Assembly: GCF_020554865.1 (NCBI RefSeq)
Contig: NZ_JAJCIC010000021.1
Coordinates: 1-64,000, forward strand
Reading direction: 5' to 3'
DNA: 64,000 nucleotides
Source of the DNA: Lacrimispora sp. 210928-DFI.3.58
GTDB taxonomy: Bacteria; Bacillota; Clostridia; Lachnospirales; Lachnospiraceae
Shown: positions 1-7,215 of the stretch, one piece after another
How the letters are laid out: every line of letters begins with the position of its first letter
Numbering within the stretch: position 1 is the first letter of the stretch
Translations under genes and position numbers: made by a program
Notes under the pieces: model-generated
The model's database searches: none
What the model saw: only the letters and a program-made list of their open reading frames with translations
Told to the model about the DNA's origin: nothing

Positions 1-40
1 CAATTATCTCGAATTATCGAGTTGAAGGAAAGTCGACGAG

Positions 41-913
41 TTATATACCATTTACTTTTTCTCTCCGCCCTCTGTTATTATAAACATACACCAAAATCGA
101 AGCCGCAGCCACCAGGGCTCCTCCTGCTATGGAGGACATTTTTACTGGTTCTCCCAGAATCACAAAACCCAACAGGAGGCTGAACAATATCCCGGTGTAG
201 TTGTAGATGCTGATCTCAGAAGCCGGAGCAAAGCGATAGGCGTAGGTGATAAAGGCCTGGCCCAAGGAGCCGAAGACGCCGATGAGCAGCAGAAGCAAAA
301 GCTGGCGCAGGTCAGGCATCACAAAGCTGCCCAGCATAAATGGCAGGGAGCACACTGCACTGAAGGTGGAGAAATGCATGATGACGGTCATCCCGTCCAC
401 CTTATCCTTGAAATAGCCGAGAAACGTATACGCGATCCCTGAGGAGACAGCAGATAAAAATGCCATAATAAGGGGCAGCGGGTTGGACTGAAAGCTGGGC
501 TGAAATACAATGCAGGCTCCCAGGATCGACAGGATAAGCGCCGGAATCTGTACAGGTGACATTTTCTCCTTCAGCCAAAATACAGCCAGCAGTGTCACGC
601 AAACAGGTGACAGCTTATTGATGATGGTGACATCCCCCTGGGCAGCATGGCTGGATGCGTAAAACAGGGTGATAAGGCTCAGAAAGCCAAAGAGGGAGCG
701 GCCAAACAATCCAGCCTGGTACTTTCTCTCCCCGAACAAGGAGCCCTTATTGCGGCGTATGATGACAAATGCGGCAATAAGTACAAACAGATTACGCACA
801 AATATCTGTTCCATTGTGGGGATCTCCTTTGTCAGACGCACTACTACCTGCATAATTGCAAAGGACAGTGCGGAAAGGATCATATACAAGATCCCCTTTT
901 GTTTCTGCGTCAT
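41..913 (-). CDS. EamA/DMT-family transporter
   Basis: A 290-residue, very hydrophobic protein with about ten membrane segments arranged as two EamA-type halves, the second starting near residue 145. The N-terminus carries the family's typical first helix followed by a basic segment (RRNKG). DMT proteins export metabolites, amino acids or drugs across the cytoplasmic membrane; the substrate cannot be read from sequence. The start is supported by GAGG about 9 nt upstream. It lies 6 bp after the glyoxalase-type gene on the same strand, so the two are probably cotranscribed, which hints at export linked to detoxification (inference). The family is clear, the function is not. Confidence 0.85.
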   Translation of the reverse strand: MTQKQKGILYMILSALSFAIMQVVVRLTKEIPTMEQIFVRNLFVLIAAFVIIRRNKGSLFGERKYQAGLFGRSLFGFLSLITLFYASSHAAQGDVTIINKLSPVCVTLLAVFWLKEKMSPVQIPALILSILGACIVFQPSFQSNPLPLIMAFLSAVSSGIAYTFLGYFKDKVDGMTVIMHFSTFSAVCSLPFMLGSFVMPDLRQLLLLLLIGVFGSLGQAFITYAYRFAPASEISIYNYTGILFSLLLGFVILGEPVKMSSIAGGALVAAASILVYVYNNRGRREKVNGI

Positions 914-919
914 TCTGTA

Positions 920-1288
920 TTACCTCTTCGCCGGAACGATCTCGATCCAATAGCCGTCAGGATCTGTGATAAAGTAAATGCCCATGGATGGGTTCTCATA
1001 GCAGATGCAGCCCATCTCTTCATGGTGCTTGTGAAGCCCCTCATAGTCGTCTACATGGAAGGCCAGATGGAACTCGCATTCTCCCAGATTATAGGGCTCC
1101 TTCCTGTCCCGCAGCCAGGTAAGCTCCAGTGAAAAGCCGGTCTCGCCGTCACCTAAATATACCAGCTTAAAGGAGCCGTCAGAGGCCACCTTCTCTCTCA
1201 CTACCTGCAGATTCAATGCCTTTTTATAGAAATCCAGGCTCTTTTCTAAATCCAGCACATTAAAATTAAAATGGTTAAATATGATCAT
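920..1288 (-). CDS. VOC-family protein, glyoxalase I-like
   Basis: A 122-residue vicinal-oxygen-chelate protein with two beta-alpha-beta-beta-beta modules. Residues His6, Glu55, His74 and Glu116 match the four metal ligands of bacterial glyoxalase I (lactoylglutathione lyase), so a metal-dependent lyase of the GloA type is plausible. Clostridia lack glutathione as a rule, so the thiol cofactor, or the true substrate, is uncertain. GGAAG precedes the ATG. It is followed by the DMT transporter after 6 bp. Length is a little under the 126-135 residues usual for GloA. Other VOC enzymes (ring-cleaving dioxygenases, fosfomycin resistance proteins) are less likely given the ligand set. Confidence 0.8.
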   Translation of the reverse strand: MIIFNHFNFNVLDLEKSLDFYKKALNLQVVREKVASDGSFKLVYLGDGETGFSLELTWLRDRKEPYNLGECEFHLAFHVDDYEGLHKHHEEMGCICYENPSMGIYFITDPDGYWIEIVPAKR

Positions 1289-1407
1289 TGCATTCTTCCT
1301 TTCTCTTATCTGATAGAACCAGAAGCCCGGCCGCTGCCGGGTTTCTGATATGCTTTGTAAATCCGGTAAAACCCGTCACCTGCGCATTTTACTGGATATT
1401 TATAGAA

Positions 1408-1437
1408 ACCGGCCTGCGCATTCGTCTGCAGGCCGGT
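1408..1437 (-). terminator. Intrinsic terminator after serS
   Basis: A perfect 10-bp GC-rich stem (ACCGGCCTGC / GCAGGCCGGT) with a 10-nt loop, 30 nt after the serS stop. On the minus strand it is followed by TTTCTAT. A second hairpin at about 1322-1347 (CCCGG/CCGGG) lies just downstream, in the leader of the glyoxalase-type gene. Confidence 0.7.
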
Positions 1438-1467
1438 CCTTTCTGTCTTCTTCGTATGTTGTCTCTA

Positions 1468-2757
1468 TTACTTCTTTGGAATCATAACTTCCATTCCGCC
1501 CATGTAAGGACGCAGAACCTCCGGAATCCTTACGCTGCCGTCGGCCTGAAGGTTATTCTCCAGGAAAGCGATCAGCATACGCGGCGGAGCGACTACGGTG
1601 TTGTTCAGTGTGTGGGCAAGGTACTTGCTGCCGTCCTCTCCCTGGACGCGGATCTTTAAGCGGCGTGCCTGGGCATCTCCTAAGTTAGAGCAGCTTCCCA
1701 CCTCAAAGTACTTCTTCTGTCTGGGAGACCATGCCTCCACGTCGCAGGACTTCACCTTCAGGTCAGCCAGGTCCCCGGAGCAGCACTCTAATGTACGTAC
1801 CGGGATATCTAAGGAACGGAACAGGTCAACGGTATTCTGCCACAGCTTATCGTACCACATTGGGCTCTCCTCCGGCTTGCAGACTACGATCATCTCCTGC
1901 TTCTCAAACTGGTGGATGCGGTATACGCCTCTCTCCTCAATGCCGTGAGCACCCTTCTCCTTGCGGAAGCATGGGGAATAGCTGGTCAGCGTCTTCGGAA
2001 GCTGTTCCTCCGGGGTAATGGTATCGATAAATTTGCCGATCATGGAGTGCTCGCTGGTGCCGATCAGGTATAAGTCCTCGCCCTCGATCTTGTACATCAT
2101 GGCATCCATCTCAGCAAAGCTCATAACGCCTGTCACCACGTTGCTGCGGATCATAAACGGCGGCACGCAGTAGGTAAAGCCACGGTCGATCATGAAATCT
2201 CTTGCATAGGAGATCACAGAGGAGTGAAGCCTTGCAATATCGCCCATCAGGTAGTAAAAGCCGTTGCCTGCTACCTTTCCTGCAGCATCCAGATCAATGC
2301 CGTCAAAGGTCTTCATGATATCGGTATGATAAGGGATCTCAAAATCAGGAACCACCGGCTCACCGAACTTCTCGATCTCCACATTCTCGCTGTCATCCTT
2401 GCCGATAGGCACGCTGGGATCAATGATATTAGGGATCGTCATCATGATCTTTAAGATCCTCTCAGACAGCTCCCCTTCCTTTGCCTCTAACTCAGCCAGT
2501 CTGGCAGAATTGGCATTTACCTGCTGCTTGACAGCCTCTGCCTCCTCCTTCTTGCCCTGGCCCATCAGCTTTCCGATCTCCTTGGAAAGCTTGTTGCGGC
2601 TGGCACGCAGGTCATCTGCCTCCTTCTGGGTAGCGCGGCTCTCTGCGTCAAGGGCGATCACCTCGTCCACCAGGGGCAGCTTGCTGTCCTGGAATTTATT
2701 CTTGATATTCTGTTTTACAATATCTGGATTTTCTCTCACAAACCTTAAGTCTAACAT
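1468..2757 (-). CDS. serS: Seryl-tRNA synthetase
   Basis: A 429-residue class II aminoacyl-tRNA synthetase that charges tRNA-Ser (and tRNA-Sec where present). The N-terminal 110 residues form the Lys/Glu/Ala-rich antiparallel coiled-coil tRNA-binding arm; the catalytic domain follows, with motif 2 in the FRKEKGAHG region and motif 3 near PPRMLIAFLEN. The open frame extends 16 codons further upstream, but the start MLDLRFVREN at 2757 matches the family N-terminus and has a strong GGAGGAG RBS a few bases upstream. The leader is short and shows no T-box. Ends before a strong hairpin terminator. Upstream is palindromic repeat A1. Confidence 0.96.
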   Translation of the reverse strand: MLDLRFVRENPDIVKQNIKNKFQDSKLPLVDEVIALDAESRATQKEADDLRASRNKLSKEIGKLMGQGKKEEAEAVKQQVNANSARLAELEAKEGELSERILKIMMTIPNIIDPSVPIGKDDSENVEIEKFGEPVVPDFEIPYHTDIMKTFDGIDLDAAGKVAGNGFYYLMGDIARLHSSVISYARDFMIDRGFTYCVPPFMIRSNVVTGVMSFAEMDAMMYKIEGEDLYLIGTSEHSMIGKFIDTITPEEQLPKTLTSYSPCFRKEKGAHGIEERGVYRIHQFEKQEMIVVCKPEESPMWYDKLWQNTVDLFRSLDIPVRTLECCSGDLADLKVKSCDVEAWSPRQKKYFEVGSCSNLGDAQARRLKIRVQGEDGSKYLAHTLNNTVVAPPRMLIAFLENNLQADGSVRIPEVLRPYMGGMEVMIPKK

Positions 2758-2889
2758 GGTCTCCTCCTGGATTTCCTTAAAATAATGCCTGAAATAGACA
2801 GGCATACGTAGCTGTTAAAGAGTATATACCATTTTTCCTGGAAAAGAAAGCCCTTTTTGTATTTTTCCTGGTGTTTTTCCCGGCTTTTG

Positions 2890-3050
2890 GTAACAGTTCA
2901 GGCGGCTGCTAGGAGGGCGGCCGGAGCGACTTTGCAGGACATTAGAAGCACTTAGTCAACTGGCTTTTCGGAAAAATCAGGTGTCTTAGTGCTTCTTATG
3001 TCCGAAACCGGAGCGCCAGACGCCCTCCCGCCAGCCGCCTGAACTGTTAC
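2890..3050. repeat. Palindromic repeat A1
   Basis: A 161-bp nested inverted repeat filling the gap between the pyridoxamine-kinase gene and serS. Outer arms 2890-2908 and 3032-3050 are 19-bp perfect complements. Inside them come GGAGGGCG/CGCCCTCC and then GGACAT-AGAAGCACT pairing with AGTGCTTCT-ATGTCC. It shares its core with A2, A3 and A4 but lacks their roughly 70-nt central hairpin. The 8-mer GGCTTTTG occurs directly outside both ends (2882-2889 and 3051-3058), like a target-site duplication. It starts 13 nt after the kinase stop codon. Confidence 0.85.
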
Positions 3051-3063
3051 GGCTTTTGCCGGA

Positions 3064-3912
3064 TCAGAACGCCTCTTCACAGCGGCGCACCGCCCTGATC
3101 AGTTGGTCCAATATTTCCTCAAAGCACACGCCGTTTGCAACCGGGATGTCCATCTTCTCTGATATGCGGATGCATTCCTTCACAAAATCAGCTGCCAGGC
3201 CCACAGCAGAGGTCAGATCCCAGCCTCTGACGTAGGCTCCTGCCACCACAGAGGAGAATACATCACCTGTACCCGGCCTCTCCCTGCCTACGCGTTTGCG
3301 CTTTAAGAGTACGAGCTCCTTCCCCCCGGCGGCCACTGCATTTACAAGATACTGTCCCTGGCTGATCCCTGTGATCACCACAGAGTCCGGCCCCAGGGCC
3401 CGGATCTCCTCTGCCAGCCCAGCAAGCTCCTTACGGCTCCAGCCCTCTTTCTTGTAAGGCCTTCCTGTGAGGATACAGGCCTCTGTCAGATTTGGCGTGA
3501 CAATATCGCCCATGGAGACCAGCTCTCCCATGCGCCTGCACATTTGCGGCGTATAGGTCGCATAGGGGGAACCATTGTCGCCCATAATCGGGTCTATAAT
3601 GACCTTTGTCCCCTCTGTGCTGAGATCTTTTATCATCTCCATTACCAGCTCGATCTGCTCCTCGGATCCCAGAAAGCCTGTGGCAATGCCGTCAAAGGTC
3701 AGTCCCAGCTCCTTCCACTTTTCTACATAAGGCTTCATCTTCTCCGTATAATCATCGAAAAAATATACGGGAAACCCTGTGTGATTCGACAGAATGGAGG
3801 TCGGCACAGGACAGCACTGGAGCTTCATGGCCGAAAGCACAGGAAGGGCCACTGTCAGAGAACAGCGGCCATATCCCGATAAATCATTGATCATTGCAAT
3901 CTTTTTCTGCAT
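3064..3912 (-). CDS. pdxY: Pyridoxamine/pyridoxal kinase
   Basis: A 282-residue ribokinase-fold enzyme that phosphorylates pyridoxal, pyridoxamine or pyridoxine with ATP to form the B6 phosphates. Family signatures are the N-terminal DLSGYGRCSL, the central IIDPIMGDNG stretch, and the C-terminal anion-hole/catalytic segment near residues 214-220 (RPGTGDVF, with the catalytic Asp in GTGD). Length is normal. The start at 3912 fits the conserved N-terminus. An ECF S-component gene lies upstream on the same strand, separated by repeat B1. This suggests coupled B6 uptake and trapping by phosphorylation (inference). pdxY versus pdxK naming is by similarity only. Confidence 0.88.
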   Translation of the reverse strand: MQKKIAMINDLSGYGRCSLTVALPVLSAMKLQCCPVPTSILSNHTGFPVYFFDDYTEKMKPYVEKWKELGLTFDGIATGFLGSEEQIELVMEMIKDLSTEGTKVIIDPIMGDNGSPYATYTPQMCRRMGELVSMGDIVTPNLTEACILTGRPYKKEGWSRKELAGLAEEIRALGPDSVVITGISQGQYLVNAVAAGGKELVLLKRKRVGRERPGTGDVFSSVVAGAYVRGWDLTSAVGLAADFVKECIRISEKMDIPVANGVCFEEILDQLIRAVRRCEEAF

Positions 3913-3938
3913 GTTATCATTCCTTTATTCCTGCCCGT

Positions 3939-4116
3939 TTACTGCAAAAGTACCGCCGCCGCAAGGCGGCATGTATTCAGGGATGCCAAATGCGCCCGCC
4001 AGGCTTTCGTGGTGCTTCAGTTTTCCGGTCATAAAATCCGAATCTGGTCGATGCCAAATGCGCCCGCCAGGCTTTCGTGGTGCGGTGGCACGTCCGCCAG
4101 CCGGGCGCATGTCGGT
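3939..4116. repeat. Repeat B1 with internal duplication
   Basis: A GC-rich interspersed repeat that abuts the stop codon of the ECF S-component gene. It begins with a CCGCCGC/GCGGC hairpin and carries the family core (ATGTATTCAGG, GCCAAATGCG, CTTTCGTGGTGC). A 34-nt segment is duplicated exactly: 3982-4015 and 4050-4083, 68 nt apart. Other copies are B2 (inverted), B3, B4 and B5. Short open frames inside it are products of the repeat. Confidence 0.8.
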
Positions 4117-4746
4117 TTACTTTAACTGCTCAAATAGACCGGACCTCTTTAAGGCACTGCGCAGGGGCATATAGATGATGACAGAGGCAATGGTGGAGGT
4201 AACGGCATTGATGGAGGTGGAAGCCACATTCCATGCCAGTACCAGCTCTGCCGCAGGCTTGCCCATGATCAGGAGCTTGTAGTAATATCCTACCAGCGGG
4301 TCAAATATCACATTGAATAACAGCCCGCAGATGGCAGCAGCCAGGGCAAAACGGAATACGTGGTTCTTGTCATTGCTCTCATTGATTTTTCCGATCTTGT
4401 GGGCTACAAAGCCGGCGATCAGACCGATACAGAGCTTCAGAATGAAGGTCTTCGGCGCATATGCCACGTATACCGGATCAAAGAGGTCGCCGATGGTCAT
4501 ACCAATGGCCCCGCCCAGGCCGCCGTAAAATCCGCCTAATACAAGTGCTCCCAGAACACAGACTGCGTTTCCCAGATGAATGGAGGTAGCGTCTCCGCCC
4601 GGAAGGGTGATCTTTACCTGAAGAAAGGTAAATACCACATAGGACAATGCTGCAAAGAGGCCTGTCAAAGCAATTTTGTAGATCTGGCTGCTGGCAGAGG
4701 CCCTGTTTGCCGCAGCTGCTGCATGATTCGTTTTCATAATGATCAT
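4117..4746 (-). CDS. ECF transporter S component, probable vitamin B6
   Basis: A 209-residue membrane protein with about six helices and the glycine-rich LGGFYGGLGGAIGMTIGDLF region typical of energy-coupling-factor substrate-binding subunits (ECF riboflavin-transporter-like family). It would capture a vitamin and work with a shared EcfA-A'-T module encoded elsewhere. The gene precedes a pyridoxamine kinase, so a pyridoxine-class substrate (PdxU-like) is the best guess from context. Two starts are possible: ATG at 4746 (AGGAG only 4 nt away) and ATG at 4737 (13 nt away). Neither is ideal; the longer form is given. Confidence 0.8.
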   Translation of the reverse strand: MIIMKTNHAAAAANRASASSQIYKIALTGLFAALSYVVFTFLQVKITLPGGDATSIHLGNAVCVLGALVLGGFYGGLGGAIGMTIGDLFDPVYVAYAPKTFILKLCIGLIAGFVAHKIGKINESNDKNHVFRFALAAAICGLLFNVIFDPLVGYYYKLLIMGKPAAELVLAWNVASTSINAVTSTIASVIIYMPLRSALKRSGLFEQLK

Positions 4747-4851
4747 TCCACTCCTTTTTCAATATCGTTTACGACCCATATAGTAGCACCGGAGTGGAGT
4801 GTTATAAATATCCAGTTCGTTGTATTTTAACCAGTCCAGTTGTGCGTTTTT

Positions 4852-4997
4852 CCGTAACTACTCAGTGTAGGTCTTTGCATTTACTGCAAAGACCGTAAGA
4901 ACGAGTTACGGGCGAGAAGAATCCGGCTCCTTCACCGTAGGTGAACTTAAAATGAGCCGGATTCCGTAACTACACAGCCGCAGGCTGAGTAGTTACG
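4852..4997. repeat. Three-stem inverted-repeat structure F
   Basis: Between the ECF gene and thiN. Outer perfect 13-bp arms 4853-4865 (CGTAACTACTCAG) and 4985-4997 enclose two perfect hairpins: 4871-4893 (GTCTTTGCA/TGCAAAGAC) and 4919-4964 (GAATCCGGCTC/GAGCCGGATTC, capped by TTCACC-GTA-GGTGAA). The fold would be a cloverleaf-like three-way junction. It has no TPP, FMN or THF riboswitch motif that I can recognise. It may act as a double terminator for thiN or be a mobile palindromic element. Confidence 0.75.
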
Positions 4998-5013
4998 TTT
5001 TTCCTGAAAAAGC

Positions 5014-5664
5014 TCAGTCGTGGGACTCCACCACCATCAGGACTCCCTCCAAAAAGGTGATGGTCCCCTCCTCCTCTGCCAGCTCGTTGCTGATGCACAG
5101 GCTGGTCCCGATCTCAATATCCTTATCCGTCAGAGGATACTTAAAGCCGGTGAGGGTGATGCCTCTTACCTCCTCTGTGAGAGGCAGGAAGGAAATATAG
5201 TTTCCCCACAGCTCATCTCTCCTGAAATGCCGCTCCCCGTCTATGAGGTACAGCTTGTTCTGCGGGTCCACAATACAGGCCTCCATGCCCTTTTGCAGGC
5301 AGGGATACAAAAGATGGAGGTTACCCAGCATGTGATCCAGCCTTCCCCCTGTCGCACCTAAGAGCACGGTCTCATCGCAGCCCATGGCAAGAGCCCTCTT
5401 AATAGCCAGCTCCGTGTCCGTATCATCCTTTTCCGGGTTGTGGACATCCCATATGATATGCTCTTTTTTCCGGAAAAAGGCCAGGATCTCCGGCTCCACC
5501 GTGTCAAAATCTCCCACAATGATATCCGGCATAAGGGAAAGCTCCTTTGCCGCCTTCAGCCCTCCGTCCACAGCGATCACCCTTGCAAAGGACTCCCCCT
5601 TAAGAAAGTCCCTGGCAAAGGACAGATCCAGCCTTCCGCCGGTAAGGATCAGACACCGCTTCAT
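5014..5664 (-). CDS. thiN: Thiamine diphosphokinase
   Basis: A 216-residue enzyme that transfers pyrophosphate from ATP to thiamine to give TPP. The N-terminal catalytic domain shows the VDGG, GDFDT and DDTDTELA motifs that bind ATP and Mg, followed by GATGGRLDH; the C-terminal beta-rich thiamine-binding domain runs from about residue 135. Length matches the family. Its start overlaps the rpe stop by 4 bp, so it is the last gene of the priA-to-thiN series. Placement of thiN after rsgA-rpe is common in Clostridia and Bacilli. Confidence 0.94.
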   Translation of the reverse strand: MKRCLILTGGRLDLSFARDFLKGESFARVIAVDGGLKAAKELSLMPDIIVGDFDTVEPEILAFFRKKEHIIWDVHNPEKDDTDTELAIKRALAMGCDETVLLGATGGRLDHMLGNLHLLYPCLQKGMEACIVDPQNKLYLIDGERHFRRDELWGNYISFLPLTEEVRGITLTGFKYPLTDKDIEIGTSLCISNELAEEEGTITFLEGVLMVVESHD

Positions 5665-6326
5665 TTCTCGTATTCCTTAAAGAGCTCTACAAATTCTCTT
5701 GTCCGTGCAGCCGGATCTGTGCCGAACACCGCAGAGCCTGCCACAAATATATTGGCTCCGGCCTCCAGGATCTCCCTTACATTGGCAATGCTGACGCCGC
5801 CGTCTACCTGGATATCCGTCTTAAGGCCTCTCTCCTTCACGGTCTGGCGCAGGGCGCGCACCTTATTTAAGGTGTATGGGATGAACTTCTGTCCTCCAAA
5901 GCCAGGGTTTACGGTCATGATGAGTACCATATCCAGCTGGTCCAGGATACAGTCCAGCACAGACACAGGAGTGGCGGGATTTAAGGCCACGCCTGCCCGG
6001 CAGCCAGTCTCCTTGATCTGGTTTACCACACGGTCCAGATGGGTGCAGGCCTCTGCATGGACAGTGATAATGTCAGCGCCGGATTTTTTGATATCCTCCA
6101 CATAGCGCCCCGGCTCCTCCACCATCATGTGAACGTCAAATACAATATCGGAAGCCTTTCTCAAGCTCTTTAATACAGGCATTCCAAAGGAAATGCTGGG
6201 CACAAAGGCACCGTCCATCACATCCAGATGGATATACTCTGCGCCTGCCTCCCTTACCTCCTGGACCTGGCTTCCCAGCCTTGTAAAATCAGCCGCCAAC
6301 AGAGACGGCGCTACCTTGTAGTACAT
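5661..6326 (-). CDS. rpe: Ribulose-phosphate 3-epimerase
   Basis: A 221-residue TIM-barrel enzyme that interconverts ribulose 5-phosphate and xylulose 5-phosphate in the pentose phosphate pathway. It has the N-terminal APSLLAADF, the metal/catalytic HLDVMDG and DVHMMVE motifs, MTVNPGFGGQ, and QVDGG near residue 175 carrying the second catalytic Asp. All expected catalytic acids and metal-binding histidines are present. It overlaps thiN by 4 bp and follows rsgA after 1 bp, so translational coupling is likely. Confidence 0.97.
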   Translation of the reverse strand: MYYKVAPSLLAADFTRLGSQVQEVREAGAEYIHLDVMDGAFVPSISFGMPVLKSLRKASDIVFDVHMMVEEPGRYVEDIKKSGADIITVHAEACTHLDRVVNQIKETGCRAGVALNPATPVSVLDCILDQLDMVLIMTVNPGFGGQKFIPYTLNKVRALRQTVKERGLKTDIQVDGGVSIANVREILEAGANIFVAGSAVFGTDPAARTREFVELFKEYEK

Positions 6327-6327
6327 G

Positions 6328-7206
6328 TCAATATTTCCTCCTGTCCTTTAATTCCTTGTACATCGTAAGATAATTGGCGTAGCGGCTGCTGCTTATAAGC
6401 CCCTTTTCCAGGGCGTCCTTCACGCCGCACACCCGCTCCCCCACATGGACACAGCCTAAGAAGCGGCAGTCCTCCTCAAAGGGAGCAAATTCCGGAAAGC
6501 AATCCTTCAGCTCTCCGGCCTCTATTTCCGGTGTGAAAATAGAACTGAAGCCCGGCGTGTCCATCATATAGGTATCCTTTTCAATATAAAACAGCTCTGA
6601 ATGGCGGGTGGTATGCTTTCCCCGCTCGATCTTTCTGCTGATATCGCCTGTCTCCATGAAAGCCTCAGGCTGGATGCAGTTGGTCAGGGAGGATTTGCCC
6701 ACTCCTGAGGGTCCGGCCAGGACCGTTGTCTTCCCTTTTAGGAGCTCCCGCACTGCCCTCTGCTCCTTGTCCTCATAGGTGCTGATGAACAATACCTGGT
6801 AGCCTGCCCTCTCATAGATGGAGCGGTACTCCCCGATCTTCTCCGCCTCCCCCAGCTCTGCCTTGTTAAAGCAGATGATGACGGGAACCTTTTGAAGCTC
6901 CATCATCACCAGGAAACGGTCTAAGAGATGAAAATTCGGCTCCGGATGGGAGACGGCAAATACCACCATGGCCTGATCCACATTTGCCACCGCAGGCCTT
7001 ATGAGGGCGTTCTTTCTTGGAAGGATGGCATCGATGTTTCCCTCCATCTCCGCCTCATCCAGAATGGAAAATTCCACATTGTCCCCCACCAGGGGCTTGA
7101 TCTTTTTGTTGCGGAATACGCCCTTTGCCTTGCACTCATACAGATTGCCGGTGCCGTCATTCACATAGTAAAAACCGGCAATCCCCTTCATTATCTTTCC
7201 TGTCAT
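6328..7206 (-). CDS. rsgA: Ribosome small-subunit GTPase RsgA
   Basis: A 292-residue circularly permuted GTPase that assists late 30S subunit maturation. An N-terminal OB-fold (to about residue 70) precedes the GTPase domain with G4 (NKAEL, about 118), G1 P-loop GPSGVGKSS (about 165) and G3 DTPGF (about 216). The C-terminal zinc knuckle holds Cys and His ligands in CRFLGCVHVGERVC. Length is normal. It lies 9 bp after pknB and 1 bp before rpe, the usual Firmicute order, tying ribosome assembly to the PASTA kinase cluster. Confidence 0.97.
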   Translation of the reverse strand: MTGKIMKGIAGFYYVNDGTGNLYECKAKGVFRNKKIKPLVGDNVEFSILDEAEMEGNIDAILPRKNALIRPAVANVDQAMVVFAVSHPEPNFHLLDRFLVMMELQKVPVIICFNKAELGEAEKIGEYRSIYERAGYQVLFISTYEDKEQRAVRELLKGKTTVLAGPSGVGKSSLTNCIQPEAFMETGDISRKIERGKHTTRHSELFYIEKDTYMMDTPGFSSIFTPEIEAGELKDCFPEFAPFEEDCRFLGCVHVGERVCGVKDALEKGLISSSRYANYLTMYKELKDRRKY

Positions 7207-7215
7207 ATATTCCTC

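Noticed and set aside
2758..2889. Possible T-box leader of serS
   Set aside because: No T-box sequence (TGGNACCGCG-like) or specifier stem; the unique leader before repeat A1 is too short.
4852..4997. Possible TPP or other vitamin riboswitch
   Set aside because: Lacks the CUGAGA and ACCUGAUC-type TPP core and any FMN/THF motifs; it is made only of perfect palindromes.
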